NCBI GenBank assembly: GCA_036583965.1
Contig: JAZBQD010000027.1
Span: 21,317,001-21,381,000, forward strand
Direction: 5' to 3'
Source: Prunella strophiata
Lineage: Eukaryota > Chordata > Aves > Passeriformes > Prunellidae
DNA length: 64,000 nt
Positions 1 through 15,000 of the stretch are shown piece after piece (the stretch's first letter is position 1; every line of letters begins with the position of its first letter). The notes under the pieces are model-generated. The model did no database searches. It saw only the letters and a program-made list of their open reading frames with translations, and had not been told where the DNA came from. The translations under genes were made by a program, and so were the position numbers.

Positions 1-19
1 AAGAGCTTCGTGTGGCAGA
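1..19 (+). CDS. STXBP3: STXBP3 exon 1 (3' end only)
   Basis: The window opens inside the first coding exon, reading KSFVWQ plus one base, then donor A|GTGAGT. This matches the KSVVWQK start region of mammalian Munc18c. The initiator ATG should lie about 30 bases left of position 1. Confidence 0.85.
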
Positions 20-520
20 GTGAGTGTCTGTGGGGCTCCTTCGCGGCCCGCGCCGGGAGCGCCCTGGGGCCGTGCGGTGGGGCGCCTCCGCCGTGAGGCG
101 CCGGCTCCGCGCAGCAACGTGTGTGGGGCCGGGGTGAGGTCGGGGCCGCTCCCGGCGCGGCCGGAGCTGAGGCGATCGAACGGGGTCGGGCCCGGGCCCG
201 GGCGGCTCCGAGGGCAGCCGGTGTCCCGGAGGCTGTGGGTGGCGGCTTCTGCCGGCTCTTCCAGGTGGTGACTCGGCGCGCTGGGGGCAGGTGGCTGCCC
301 CGGCTTGCGGCGTTGCCGCGGGTGTCCGCAGTGACAGCGCTGCAAAGAGACGCCTGTGCCTTTTTCCGAGATAAGGGTGAGCTCTGCCCGCCTGACGGGC
401 TCCTGGGGAGCTTAAACCTAAGTCAGCTCTTCAAGCACTTCTGTATTACCTCTGAGCTACTACTTGGAGAGTGCTCCGGCCGCAGAAGGGGGTCTCCTGC
501 TCTCTCTTAGGGAGCGGCAC
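1..520. promoter_or_regulatory. CpG-island tail of the STXBP3 promoter / start of intron 1
   Basis: The first ~330 bases are very GC-rich with many CpGs, fading by about 520 into AT-rich intron. This is the downstream shoulder of a CpG-island promoter. Open frames here (for example 121-510) have no homology I recognise and are taken as by-products of GC content. The rest of intron 1 up to 2789 shows no gene; it is ordinary AT-rich sequence. Confidence 0.7.
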
Positions 521-3056
521 TTCCCACTTTGTGTTAGGCTTCACAATTTTTGGTAGAAAAAGTTGAAGGTGTTCCCAGGTAGGCTTACAAGTGAACTGCA
601 GATTTTTATCTCCGTGTTTTGGAGCAGGTTCTGCTGGTGTTTGCTACAGAAAATGAAGTTGTAACTGCTCCTTTCCTTGCTGGAGTAGAAAGGTTGATAG
701 TATTTCAGGTAGTGTGAGACCTTTGGGGAAAAGGCATTAGCAGCCACCTCATCCCGAGCTTAATTGTACTGAGGTTGTGACTCCATGAGCTGCTCAGCCA
801 GCCTGGCTGCTGTCCCTGAAATGGGAAGGTCCTGCTGCTGTCTTGTTTTCGTTTCTCTCCTCTGCTTCTGAAAGCTGTTCGTTTGTGTCCCTAGAAGTGA
901 AAAGCAGACTGTCCCTTTGGAGTTCAGTCCTAATTGCTGGCATCTGTACCCTGCTTGTATGAACTGGATACCTTTGTTTAAAACTTAACCCTTAGAAATC
1001 CCCACTTTTGCTGCTTTGCTTATCCTGCTGTCTTGCTCTTTGTGCCTGTGACTGTAAGGCTGATGTTTTGTCCTGAGATATTTTATAGAAGACTTGGACC
1101 TTAAAAGGGAGTAATTTGATCAAGGCATAAGTGTGTCATTAAGGGCCATAAAGACTTCTGAAAAGTAGTGTTGCCAGTGTGAGGAACAAAAATAAGAGTG
1201 ACAGTGGAGCAGTGTGAATAATAAAACATTTATATTACAAGCTTATTTACAGGAACTTCTGAAATGAATGCTTTGTTAGTCATCTAGTTCCTCTTGTCTT
1301 TCCAAGACTACAACAACAATGAACATTGATGAACTAAGTTTTAGGCATTGTCTGGCACTTTTTAAATGGGTAATTGAAGGCCATAAACTGCTGCTTCCTA
1401 CTGTTTCAGCAAAACATTAGGGTTTTTTTTATTAAGGCTGATTTGTCTGAAAATAGTGATGCTGATGCTTTATGCAACAGCTTGTATCAATGTGTGTCTT
1501 GTCCCTGCTCTGTAAATAGGCACAGAAGTTACACCTGTGGTGTGTGGAATTGAAGCAGAAGGGTGTGGAAAAGTTAATTCACACAAGTTTGTTGTCAGTT
1601 AAGCTCACAGTTATGAGGACAGAGAAAGCTACTGTATTTAGGAGGCAGTAGTTCCTGTGGATAAAATCATTAAATACAGAGAGCTGCTGAATATAGTTAA
1701 TCTCTAAATGAAGTCCCTTCCACGAGGAATTCTGTCTTTTAATTTTTTTTCACAACTTTATATTGTTGTGTGGACTTGCATAATAAGTTTAAGCCTAGCC
1801 ATAGATAGCTATAATAATTTTTGTAAATTATTAATAATTTTTGCAGTTCTGTTTTTTGTAGCACTTGCTTAGCAGTCCTTTCTTCAGGAAGTGTGCTATA
1901 AATGGGTCATTAATTTTACCAAGGTGTGGTTTGCTGCTTTTTTTTCCACACAGGAATTTGGCAGCCTGCTGTTCTGTCAGCCTTGTGTATAGTTCTTTCC
2001 TAGATTGTGAAGTAAAGGTAGAAGAAAAAAAGCCTTTGTAAACTAATTGAATGTATTCAGCGAAGACAAAATCTGAAAAGGTAGTTAGGTTGTATGGTTG
2101 GTATAAAATCTGTGAGAAGAAAATTAAAGCCTGGACAAAAATGGAGCACTAATCTGAGTTTGGTTTTGGTGTGTGCAGAATGCTTACAGGAGAAAAATTA
2201 TTTTGAGTAAACCATTGTAGGCCAATTGTTTGGGTGAAGCAGCTGCAGGTTGAGGGCAAAATAAATAATAGTTGGAATAGTGCAGGGGCAAGCACACAGT
2301 GTCTGCTACACTGATAGCTTGGAGTAAACTTTCATTTTGTTATGGGAGAAGACTGACTTCTATTTTTTAATAGCAGAAATTATTCAAGACAACTGAATTA
2401 TGCATTTGTAAGTTCTGGTGTCTTTCATAGGCAAATATTTTTTGAAGTAGAAAAAATATATTTGAGGTTTTTGACAAGGTTGTTGGGGACTCAGTTTATT
2501 AAGAGGAATTCTCCATAATGCTAAAGACTAATTAACTGGCAAGACTGAAAATATGAATGTTAATAAAATTTTCATGTGGTTAAAAATTTGTTATTACACC
2601 TGTGTACAGTCCTAGAAGCAGGCAGGGACAGTTTGTGGTAAAGAATTCTGTGCAGGGTTTTTTACCAGTATGGGTTTATTTTTCTTTTTAGGGCTCTGAA
2701 CATATGAGTCTAAATGGATGAATTATTATTTTTTTTTTCTTAGCAACAATTTGATTCCTGGTAAACTGGTAAACTGTTTCTTCTTACAGAGCTGAAATCT
2801 GCAGTATTTGATGACTTCACCAAAGAGGAAGAATGGAAGGTACAATTGGGTTAAAATTTTTATAAGAATTCTGTCATCACTTGAACAAGAAATCTGTATG
2901 GCTGAGAGAACAAATACATAAAATGAATATCTGGCATTTTCACTCAAGATTGTTTTCTGTCCAAGTAATAGACTTTACTTTTGATAACTCAGATCTCTGT
3001 ATAATACATGTTGAAAAAGTCTAGAGGCTAGTACAGGAAGAACAAATGGCTAGTAG

Positions 3057-3087
<31 letters not shown>

Positions 3088-6000
3088 TTAGATGTGAAGA
3101 AAAATTAGAAATTGTGTTTATCTTCACTTTCCTTTGAAAGACTTGTACTTTATTAATTTCAAAAAATTGCACTGCAGTGCATGTGGAGCAGGATTCGTGT
3201 TAGAACTGCTTAAGCTATAAAACAGTTTTAAAATAAATACAGGTATATTTGAGCAGGCCATGGGGTAAATTAGCAGGAATTCAAAAAACTTGTGTCCAAG
3301 TAAAACTTGCCAAGTTTTTCTAGTATGAGCAGGGGGAACAAAGCTCCTATTTAAGATTGAACTCATCTTTGGAAATCCTGTGCATTAGGAGCTGCCTTCT
3401 GAGATTAATTTCCCCCTGCAGTGTTGGTGTATGTTGCAGGTAATGAAAAAAATAGAATAATAACATAGTTGTAGCTTCAAACTTTTATGGCAATTTGTTG
3501 AGGAAATGACATGGGTTTAATATAGCTGATTAATTTGTCTAAATACTTGTGTGGTTTTTTTAAATATATTTAGGTAATGCTTTTAGATGATTACACCACT
3601 AAATTACTGTCACTGTGCTGCAAAATGACTGATCTACTGGCAGAGGGTGTCACAGGTAAGCATAATTCTTATTAATACACCAATGGCAATATCCTGCTAA
3701 GAAAAAGGGAAAGACTGAAATTGATGAAATTGATAGTACCCTTGAAGAAGTAGTATTTATTTGGTTGATGAAGACAAGTAGTTATGGGGTATTAAAATAA
3801 TAGACTTTTAGGCTTCTAGAGTAATTAGTCAATTGTGATTTTTTTTGTTTAATTAAAAAACCAAATGTTTCCCTGCCTGAAAGCTCAGATCCCCCTTTAA
3901 TTTTTTTTCCCCTAAAGATTGCTCTAAAGGTTTTTTTGTTTGACTAGGGTTTTTTGGTGTTTTTTGTGCTCTTACATTTTTTTTTTTTTTTGTTTGGTTG
4001 TTGTGGTGGGTTTTGGTGGTGTTTTTTTTTGGGAGGTGGGAATGGGTGTTTGTTTGCTGATGCCTATTCTTGAAATTGAAATATATTCCCAAAATATAAA
4101 TGAACTAGTTTTAATTAGCTTTAGGATCTAGATTTTCAGAAATCCTTGTGTAAGAGGGCATTGTTTAGACTTGGTTATTTATTCCACAATACTATTCTTA
4201 TTCCAGTTATTCAGCATAATGTGATCATTCTGAAAATATAGTAGAGCTGTATCAATTTTGCTTTTTGGTGTGTGTTTTAACTTATAAGTCCTACTTATCC
4301 TTTGTGAGAAACTTTGGTGAGCATGTATCCTTTTCATCAAGAAGAAACCTTTCATTTTTAGTGAGCACACTGCTGAAAGGAACCTGCCTTTCCACATCCA
4401 GATGTCTGACATTACTTATCTTCCTTGTTCCTCCCCCTACAAAATTTCTGAGCCACAAGAATATCTCTGCTAGAGAGCACAAGAATTCTCAGGCTAGTGT
4501 ATTGTAAAACTATACAGTAATGACTTTATTAAACAGAGAAAAACAAGAGATGAGTGAAGCTGATTTGCTGAAAAATGTCTTAATTTGTGCCTGCAATTAT
4601 GTGGAAACAGAGTAATTGCCCAGGACATAGGCAAACAAAGGACAGAAGAGGCTGTAGTCCAAAATGATGCCCTGCATAGTTTCTCTGTCCTTCATTGTGC
4701 TAGAAAAAGAACTGTCTTGCCAAGAGAGTTCCTACTGGGCCCCATAGCTGGAGTATGTTTGCATTGCCATTCTGTTGAAGTGTAGAATACCTAGGGAGAA
4801 TTTAGCCCTACAACTTAAGTTGTCACTAAACTGAGAGTTGAGAAAGCCTTGTGATAACCTTCTGTATATAAAATAACAAAGAAATAAATCAAGACTCTTG
4901 GCAGAAGGATACATCCTTACCTCAAATATTGTGGACTACTTGATTGCTGTTACTTTATTTTTATCAACTCTGTATTAAAATATGTGCAGTGTTTTCCCTA
5001 AAGATGTACAATGTTCCTAATTATAAAAATGTAATATTTCTTACTTTATAGTGGTGGAGAGTGTATATAAAACCCGTGAGCCTGTCCCACACATGAAGGC
5101 AATATATTTAATAACTCCCACCAAAAAGGTTAGTATTTTAAAGTGTTGCAAGATCTTTCAGACTGAAAAAAACAACCTTATTTTAATATGTTTGTTTACT
5201 GTGTACAGCTGTGCAATACTTAACCTCTGCATTTTCTGTGATACTTCTCTGTGTGATGCCTAATTTCCCAAGATGAAAAGACAAAGCAGTGCCACCATGG
5301 AATATGTTGCAAATAATGTACCTTGTGGTCAATGTAGGCACTGTATCATTGCCTAGCAATTGTAACCTCACTGAAAGACATATTGTATCACATAATGATG
5401 CAATACATTGAAAAATAGAATTCAAAGTAATGGCTCTAATAAGAGATTACTGTTACTTCCTAAAAATTCTTGAGATAATAAATCTCAGCACTGTTACAGC
5501 TGGAAAATTATGCGAATACTGTGATGTATGTGCTTCCTGAAATGAGCTTGGTGCATGACTGACCATCTGGAATTGCTTGTTATTCTTCATCAGGAAATAA
5601 AAATCTTAAACTTCAGTAATTTTTATATGTTGGAATGCTGTATTCCTAAGTGAGACTTGGTAATTGAGCAGGAGGAGAGGAGGGAGAAACTTTGTCTGGT
5701 ATGTGTAGAAAGGCAAAACACTGGCATGATGTTATTTTTTGGTTTTATTTCCTTATTTTTGTTGCCCCCATAAGTCTGTAGATGGACTGATTGATGACTT
5801 CCTCAGTAAATCATCCAGCAGATACAAAGCAGCATACGTGTATTTCACTGACTGTAAGTAAGCTTTTGTAGCTTGGTAACTTTATATGGGTAAATAAGTA
5901 AGCTGCTCACTTCTCTTGTCTGTAGTTGAGTAAATGAAAAATTTGGGCCCTGTTTAGACTCAAGTCATTGAGCATCTATCTGGGTTGCCAGGCTGTGGTC

Positions 6001-9000
6001 AGCACGCAGTAGTAATTTCTTTCACAATTACCAGTCTTGATTGTTCTCCACCTCTGCTTTTAATTTAGATAATGTAGTTTTATTTTGAAGTATTCCAGTC
6101 TTCTCCTGTGTTGGAGCATGGAGGAAGACAATTCAAGTTAAATTATGTATCTCTACATAAACAAAATAGTACTAAAACCATAACTGCATGAGAACTTTGT
6201 GCAAGAGCTGTGTTAGTAATTGGTTGCTTCAGGTAGTTCCTTCATACCTGTGAGCCAGCTTTTTCCCTTCCCTGAAAGCAGGGGCCAACTTAGCCCTGGC
6301 ATGCATGACATTAATTGCCTAGCAGAGACAATTACTGGGAGCAGGGTAAATGTGATTGCACATGGCCCAGCAGTCAGCGTGACTAAAGAGGGGAAAACAA
6401 AAAACCCAAATGTGCTGCTGAAGGCAGAGACTGAGCCTGTCTGTGGACTGTGTGTGTCTGCTACTGAATGTTCTCAAAGCAGTATTAAATTACTATCCAA
6501 ATTCTTGGTTTCTTGTTTTATTTCACGCTGAAGCAGCAGTTATTGTTGTGGAAAAGTACTGCTATCTTGCTGTATGCTCCTTGGTTGCAAGGGCAAGCTT
6601 TCAGTTTGAATACTTGCCAAAACTTTTCCTGTTGAGAGGAATAGCTCCTGAGTTAAAGAAATAACTCTGTCACTTCCAAGTCTGTGTAATATTCATGTCA
6701 TCCATATATTCCTTAAATTTCAATTTCTAGACTGGGGTCCAATGTAGACTGGAAGTGTGGTGGAACACCTTAGAGATCTATAATTAAATTCCATATCTCT
6801 GTTTTGCTCTTAGATATGTACACATGATTTCTTTTTGTAGCTTGGGAAATGTTTTTTTCTCTCCTACATGACAAGAAATAGCAGAAACCTTTACTTTGAT
6901 AAAATCAACATCCTTCACAGTTGCAGACTGCTAATGAGTGTTCAACAATGTTTTGCTTGCAAAAAGCCAATATAAATTGAGCAGTGGTGCTTCTCAAAGA
7001 TCTCATAAACAAATCTTTATTATATGATCTATTTCACTTTAGGAAGAGTAGGCAAATTTTTTTTTTTTTTGTATTTTATGGTTAATTGGGTCTTAATTTA
7101 GAATTCTCTGCTCTGAATACTGTATGCTTATAAGTGAGCTGACAGCTGGAATAGTAAAAATTATTTATTCTTAGAGTCTCTTTTTTTCCCCTAGTTTGTC
7201 CTGACAGCCTCTTCAATAAAATTAAGGCTTCATGTGCAAAATCAATAAAAAAATGCAAGGAGATCAACATTTCATTCTTCCCTTATGAGTCTCAGGTAAG
7301 TTTAATTCTTAACCTTAACAGTAGTCTGGAGGAATATTTTCAAGTGCTGCTGACCTTTTAGAAAACAATTAAATAGAATGTAGCTTTTGACTGGCAAACT
7401 CTGTGAGGTATTTCCATTTGGGCACATTTCCAGTGCTTGCTTATGCTTTTCAGATGAAAACAAATGCTCTTGTACTCAAAGTTTTACTCTTTGCATTGAC
7501 CTCTTTGCAAGACTTGGTGTCAGTTGCCACAGGGAGGTTAAAGAAGGAATCTGTTCCCTAAGAGCAGGCAAGTATTCTGGCTGGTTTTTGGTAAGAGTTT
7601 GTTACTGCTGATACTGAGGTTTTACTTTGATAGATTGGGTAGGTTGGTGCATAGGAGTCAATAATTAGGACTTGGTGAAAGTCAGGAAAGGAGAACAAAT
7701 GGACTAAGAGAATTGAAGGGGAGTGGAACAGAAACTACTACAACTTGACAGTCTTTTCAGTGAGAGCATGGAAATCCTGTTTTCTCAATTAATGATCAGT
7801 ACTACCAGTGGAAACCAATGGGTGTTTTCCATGTGCAGCCCCACAGTGGGTGTTGTGTTGAAAAGTAATTTGTTGCTCATGCCCTTCATCAGACACAGAA
7901 GACTCACTGATGCTCACTAAGACAGTGAAGCCTCCAAGCTCTGCCCAGTTCTGGGAGCTGGAGAACTAACCAGGAACTAACCACAAGTGTTCCCCATGTC
8001 AAATGTTATCAACCTATCAAGGGGACAGCTTTTATGTATACCAAGTGGCAGGTGAATATAGGAGGGATTGCTGCTAGCCCTGTCTCACTCTGGTGCAGTT
8101 TCCTGGTTTGAAGGACACATTGCCTTTTTATTATAAAGGGTTCTTTATTATTTTGGTTGAGAATCCATCAGGGGATAATGAGTATGGTGGCCTGTTTGTT
8201 TGCTTTCCAGTGAGGTTGATGTTTACAAGTTTTGTTTCAAGCTGGTTTTGGGAGCCCTGCCAAAGCAGCTTTTCTGTACCAAATAAAGCCTATGAAAATG
8301 TTGTGGTCCTGGTTCTCTGGAGGACTCACCATGAAAGCAGAAATCAAGAATGCTTTTCTGTAGTTGAAAATAAGCAGCACTAAGGCTGGGCAGCACTCTT
8401 CTTGTTTTTACTGTAGTTTGGTATTCTCAGTATCCGGGGGTGTGAGAACCTTTTGAATCCTTAGCATAGTAACAATGTTAACTGGTCTGCCAGCTTCCTG
8501 GGATGCTAGGAGTAAATAATCAGGCTGAGCTCTGTGCAAAGTCCAGGTGATTATCTACTCGAGTGGAGCAAACACCTTTATCTGGATGGACATTCTTATT
8601 TGGCTCTGTAGTTACAGAGTCCATCTGAAGCTAGAGAAAATCCATTTACTGACAATGGGATTGTACCCATGTTTGCATTGCATTTACAAAACTGTTGAAG
8701 AAGCCTTTCATCTCTGTAGTACTAAGCTGCTTTAATCAAGATTTAATGCACTTAAAGAATTTCAGCTATTGAAGGTAAATTATTCATATTAAAAGCAGAT
8801 ACAATATGTAAATTTTTATTTTAAACCAATTTAACCTTGATATCTTCTATGATCATTCTGATATTGCATTATATGGCTCTGTACAAGGCACTGATGGGTG
8901 TTTAGTTCCTTCCTTCCATAATTTGAAAAATAGAGTAATTTACATAGGAGGGTAATAGGGAAAAAGTCTGAGAACAAGAAGAAGATAAGTTCAGCAGGGA

Positions 9001-12000
9001 TAGAGGAATGAAGTGTAGGGTTTGTTTGGTTTTTTTTCTTAAGTGTCCTATGTATGACTATTTCTTGCACTTTAAAATTATTAGCAAGCTTTTTACCAGG
9101 TGTTTTGGCACTCTGCAAGTTAGGCCCTTTGTCTCTTGCTTGTGCTTTATGTAGGTGTTTACTCTCAACATCCCAGATGCATTCTACCGCTGCTACAGTC
9201 CCACTCTGGAAAGGACAAAGGATAAAGATGCTGTGCTGCAAGTCATGGCTGAACAAATTGTTACCTTGTGTGCCACTCTAGATGAGAATCCAGGAGTGCG
9301 ATATAGAAGGTGGGGCAAAATGAGTGTTTTATAGTAATTGCTTTCACTTCCAGGGCCTACCACATTATTTGGTCATAGCTTGAGGCTGCAGCATAGTTTG
9401 ATTTTCTTTTTTTTTTCCTTGTGGTTGTGGATTAATATTTTTTAATCCACAAGTCTGAAATATGGAATGATAGGAATTTGTGAAGTGTAGGTAGAGCAGT
9501 GTTTTTGTGTGTACATGCATGTAGCTGTAGTTGCTATACCCTATTTTGTTCTGAATGGTTTTTTTCATGTCTGGTCAGTAGGGTGACACTGACATGCTGC
9601 ATTCTTGTATGCCAGCCCCATGCATAATCCTGTAACAGAACTGCTGCTGTTCAGCCATTTGCAGCTCTGCTTGGCACCAAGGAATTCAGAAATTGCTGTG
9701 GCACATGGGACCAGGATTTCTTGTAGTATTGAGAAGAATGCCTCTTTTGAGCTTTGAAAGGGATTTACTGTCTTTGAAGTCAAAGTAGGCTTCTGAAATT
9801 GTGTTCAAGGACTGCATTCTGTGGTGTAAGGTGAAGTGGTGTCTTATTCTCTGCAAAGGTAACAAATAGTTGCTTGACTGTTTTTTTCTGTTCTTTCTCT
9901 TTTTCTTTTTTTCTTTCTTGTCTCCCACCTCTGAGTGAAATTTTAGGTGCTGGGCAGTGTTCCAGCTAATGCCAGTCTTTTGGCTGAAGCTGTTTCTGCT
10001 GTGTAAAATACCTGAAGCCTTCAAAGTGTGAAATCATAATGTAAAAGTGAAAACATATAGGAAATAAATGGAGTTCAGAAACTCATGAAAGCAGAGGATC
10101 AGTCTAGGGAGTTTTCTGTTTTAAAGGTAGCATTTTAGTGTTCTGATGAAGAAATTTTAAATGCTTCCTTTTTTCCCAGTGGACCATCTGATAGAGCCAG
10201 CAAACTTGCACAGCTTGTTGAAAAAAGTCTTGAAAACTACTACAAAACAGATGAGAGAAGCCAAATAAAGGTATACAGTGAACTAAAATGTTTGATTTAT
10301 TTTTTTAAACTTTTTTTGTATGTCTGGGGGAAAAAATCTTTGGAATGTTCTTCAAAATTAAGTTCTACAAATATAGATATTATTTAATAATAAAGGCAAC
10401 TAGTTGCCGTTTAGTTGTTTTTGTGTATGAAAGCATTGTAGAGGTAATGCTGTTGGAGTAAAGCTGTATTTGTGTGATCAAATTGATTTTATTTGAAAAA
10501 TTAGCCCTGTGATAATGTAGGGGGATGCTACAAAGCTGAAGACCAGTGGATAAATGTTGTTTTAATATCACCTTCCATAAGGCCATGTGTTGAAGGGGCT
10601 TACTGCGGAATTGAAATGTTTTCCCCTGAAGGGATTTATTGTCCACAAAGATACAGCTGTTCACATAAATAATGGTTTTGATCTGTCTCTACAAATAAGG
10701 CCTGATTAGGGCAGCTGCTTAAACACAAAACCATGGGATAAACCATTCTGATTTTGACTTGTGCATTTTGCTACAGAAATAAATATTCCTGCTGCTACTG
10801 CCACTTCACTAAATCCCAAAATGAAACTTCCATTGAATGTTTGGAGGTCTTTTCCTGTATTGCAGCACTATCTGATCTGCAATACAAACAATGAAGTTAT
10901 CTATTAAATCTCTGGGCAGCCTTTTTGGGGTTTTGTTTGTTTTTCTTTTACATTTTTTGTTCACTAGATTAATAAAATTCAGATTTCTGAGTGTATTGCA
11001 GTGGGCTAAGAGTGTTGCCTTAAAATTACTATTTCAAACCATTGTATATAATTAAAATGTTCAAAGAAATGCTTGGACTGTAGTGCAGTGTTTTTCAGTT
11101 ATTTTTCTAATTAGTTATTTTTCTGCAGTGCTGTGACTTAATGCAAATAGATTTAACATGCATTAACTTTCTCCTGTATGTCTTAACTTTTGTTTGTTTG
11201 ATGACTTTCTAGGCTAAAACCCACTCCCAACTAATAATAATTGATCGTGGTTTTGACCCAGTATCAACTGTACTCCATGAGCTCACCTTCCAGGCAATGG
11301 CATATGATCTCCTACCCATTGAAAATGATACTTACAAGCAAGTACTTAAAAAAAACTCCCCTAAATAGTTTATTCTTGATTATAAAATCCCTGAAATTGT
11401 TTAGCTCAGTTGCACCATGGCAAGTATTAGCTGCTTATATTGCATAATGGTTGCTTCACTTATTGTTAGTCTTTACTCTTGGATTTGTAACTTCATCATT
11501 TTCTTGACTTTCTCCCTTAAATGAGATTAGGTAGAATCTAATTGGCATTTTTGCTAAGTTTTGAGTCTCCAACAAATTGTGTTTTTTAAGACCTAAGAAC
11601 CTTCTACTACTCTTGAAGTACAGCCTTAGGGAGTGCACATTGAGATTCTCTAGATTTCTTTTCATATTCTTAATTTTTTTGGCATAACAAGACAAGTAAT
11701 ACCACTAACTGAATACTGAGAAAAAGCTAGGTTATTTATCAGGTATACTCACTTTTATAGCTTCAGTAATTTATTTTGTGTAGTTGTTAAAATTTACATG
11801 TTTTATTGTAAATACACATTTAAATCAGTCATGCTCAGTTTATAAGCACTGTTTGGAGTAGTGTAATATTAATTTGCGTAAGTTGTGTGCTTTACTGTCT
11901 GATTGTTCTGACAACAATGGTTTTGGTAGGACTTTGCTTTTCTCATGACCCACTACAGCAAAAGAGATCTGATGGCCTCATTGTTTAGCCAAGCAAAGAG

Positions 12001-15000
12001 GAATGTGTATCTTCAGTGAGAAGCACTGAGTGAAGACTTTATTAGAAAGTGTTGACTCTATGAGTCTGGGTTTGATTGCTGGGTATGAAGATGTAGCAGA
12101 ATATGTTTTCTAGGTAGTCATGATCTGACTTTCATAATTAATCTTGTATTTTTTTTCATTCTTTTGCTTTCTGGCAATCTGCACTGTGTGAGTTTCTGGA
12201 AATGTGCAAATATTATGTGGCATGATTGTGGTCTTGTTTTAGATTTATTGCTGTTTATAGTCACTGTAATAGCTGCTCTGTAATGCTGTGCAACAGTTTC
12301 TTTTGTATGTGAAGTGCTTTGTCCTGCTTAGCATTTTATTGGTGAATGTAACTTCATTTTCCTTTAGTTACAAAGTCCTGTAGTACCCAGGGAAAGCTGC
12401 ACTTGGCAATTGCAGTGTGTATTACTTTGTGCAGTTTGCATTTGAAACCAAAACTGAACAGAAATTGAGGTGCATGTAAATGTGTGTTTAAAACTCTAGT
12501 TACTGTTGGTTTAAAAGACTGTCCAGAAGCTTTTGCCCCAAAAAATCTTTCTAAAAATTATTCTGCTGCTTCTGTGTTAAAATATGTAATCTGCAAAATC
12601 CTTCTGTAAATTATATTTTGTCAGGCACTAGCTTGGCTTATAAGTTAAAATCATTGTTTATTACTGCTGTTACAATTTATGTTGATTAAACTGTTACAAA
12701 TAGTACTGTACTGAGTGATGAGACTTGGGGGAAACCCAAACCCCAAATAATTGTCTGAATTTTCTCTTGGAAGATACAAAGCAGAAGGCTCTGGTGGGAA
12801 GGAAAAGGAGGCAATTTTGGAGGAAGATGATGACCTGTGGGTGAAGATGCGGCACAAGCATATTGCAGATGTGATAGAGTATGTGCCTAAATAACAAAGC
12901 CAGCTGTTGGTTTCTTTGAGAGGGAGGGTGTTTGAGCTGTTCAGTGGGAATACAGATACTAATGGACATGGTTTGCAAGACAGATGGGATTCAGTTAAGT
13001 AATCAATGCCAAGAAGAAATTGTGCTTCAAAAATACAGTATGTACCCAGGTATGCAGTTATACTAAAGCTACTTGCAGTTATTGAGGTGAATGGAAATCA
13101 AGTCATTTCCTGGCAAATATTTTCAAATATTTTAAATCTGAAGGGATTATTTTGCATACTGTACTACCAAGCTACTGCATCAAATGACATTATGATGATA
13201 ATGCAAATACAATGTTCAATATTTCCTTTGTAAAAAATCACTCTTTTCTCTGAAGACAGATCTGTATCTCAGGCTTTTACTTTCATTTAGAACTTCTTGT
13301 TGCACAGTTCTTTTAAGATTTTAAGAAAATATTTAGGAACTCATGTGCTGTTGGCTTTCATTATTTTCCTCTTTTCTTCAGGGAATTACCAAAACTTTTG
13401 AAAGACGTTTCATCAAAAACAAAAGCAACAGAAGGAAAAGTAAGTTGTTGAAGTTGAGATATTGTTTTTCCTGGTAATTTAGTTACTTTCAGCTGATCAG
13501 ATCCATGTAACTCATGGATCTACTACAGAAATTAAGACTTTTCTCAGCTGGAATTGTCAGGGGTTGTGGGGGAAGCAAGCTGCAACAGGAAGGGAAATTA
13601 GCATGTCATTTGTTGGGGGAACAGATTTTCAACTTGTGTAATTTCTTTCCAGTTATCCATATCTGCTCTGTCCCAGTTGATGAAGAAGATGCCACTCTAT
13701 CGTAAAGAGATTAGTAAGGTAAGGGGTCTTTTGTAATCACAACTTCACAATAAATAATTCTGTGCACTTTGTTTTGTTGAAATCTAGTTTCAATCTGTCA
13801 TTTTCCTGTAGTGTGCTATATCGCTGTTCTCCAAATTAATGTTTTCACCTACTCTGAAATTTAGAGAAGAAAATTTGTTTCCAGTGTGTTTCATGTTACT
13901 ATGTAAAAGAATGAAATAATTTATGTGCTTTGAGGATTGAAGATTTCATAACAGTTTAATGTTTTACAAAGTATTATGGGGGTCAGTCTCTAAGTGAAGG
14001 AGAAAACACAGAAAATATGTGATGGTACTGAAGGATTGACTCTTATAACCAGTAAAAATGGTTTATGGTTATAAAATATGCTAGGAAAAAATTCAAGCTA
14101 TGACAGCTTGTGATTTTTTTTTCTTTTTTCTGTTCTTTCAATCTTATAGCAAGTTGTTCATCTTAACATAGCAGAAGATTGCATGAACAAGTTCAAATCT
14201 AACATAGAAAGGCTCTGTAAAACTGAACAGGTATGTCTAAAAAAGCCACAAACCAAAGAGCAACTTTGCTTTGCAAGTATTGCAAGTACCACTTTTTTTT
14301 GTTTGCAGGAATAGAAGCTTGTTTTAACTGACTAAACTACTATGTCTCTTGCCTTTATTTTGTGGTCAGTTTTTGAGGTGGTAGTATTAAAACTAAGTGT
14401 AATATACAAGGCTCTTAATCTCCCAATAAGGTGTTCCTAAGAGTTTTGGAGGATTTTTTGGTCTTGAAATCTGGCTAATATGTATAAGGATCACCTTTGT
14501 TTTCAGGGCTCAAAATTCCTGTGAGGTTGCTTTAATAAGTTGTGCAGAGGGAAGCCCTTTTTAAATGTCTGGGAAAAGCACCTTTTAGGGTGAGGCATTA
14601 CATTGTGACTATAATTTACATTTTTAAGAATTCTAGATATCACAGTTTTAAATGTTTGAGTGTTATGTAGTGTTATTATAATGCTGTAACTATTGGAATA
14701 ACTGTCAGACTTGTCCTACTGAGTTTAAATTAGAGCTTGATTGTTTCCTGAAACCTGTGGTTTCATAAAAATGCCTTCTAAAACACACTGAACAACGTTG
14801 ATTTAAATTACTTAAATGCTTTTAACCATGGTGTCTGTTTTTATTTTTATTAATTTAGGACTTGGCTCTTGGAACTGATGCAGCAGGTGAAAAAGTAAAA
14901 GACTCTATGAGGGTCCTCCTTCCAGTTCTGCTCAACAAAAGTCATGACAGCTATGACAAAATCAGAGCTATTCTCCTGTATATCTTTAGCACAAATGGTA

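Noticed and set aside
121..510. 129-aa ORF near the left edge
   Set aside because: Lies in STXBP3 intron 1 within CpG-island sequence; composition explains the open frame.
8831..9256. 141-aa ORF on the - strand
   Set aside because: It overlaps STXBP3 exon 7 in antisense and intron sequence; shadow frame.
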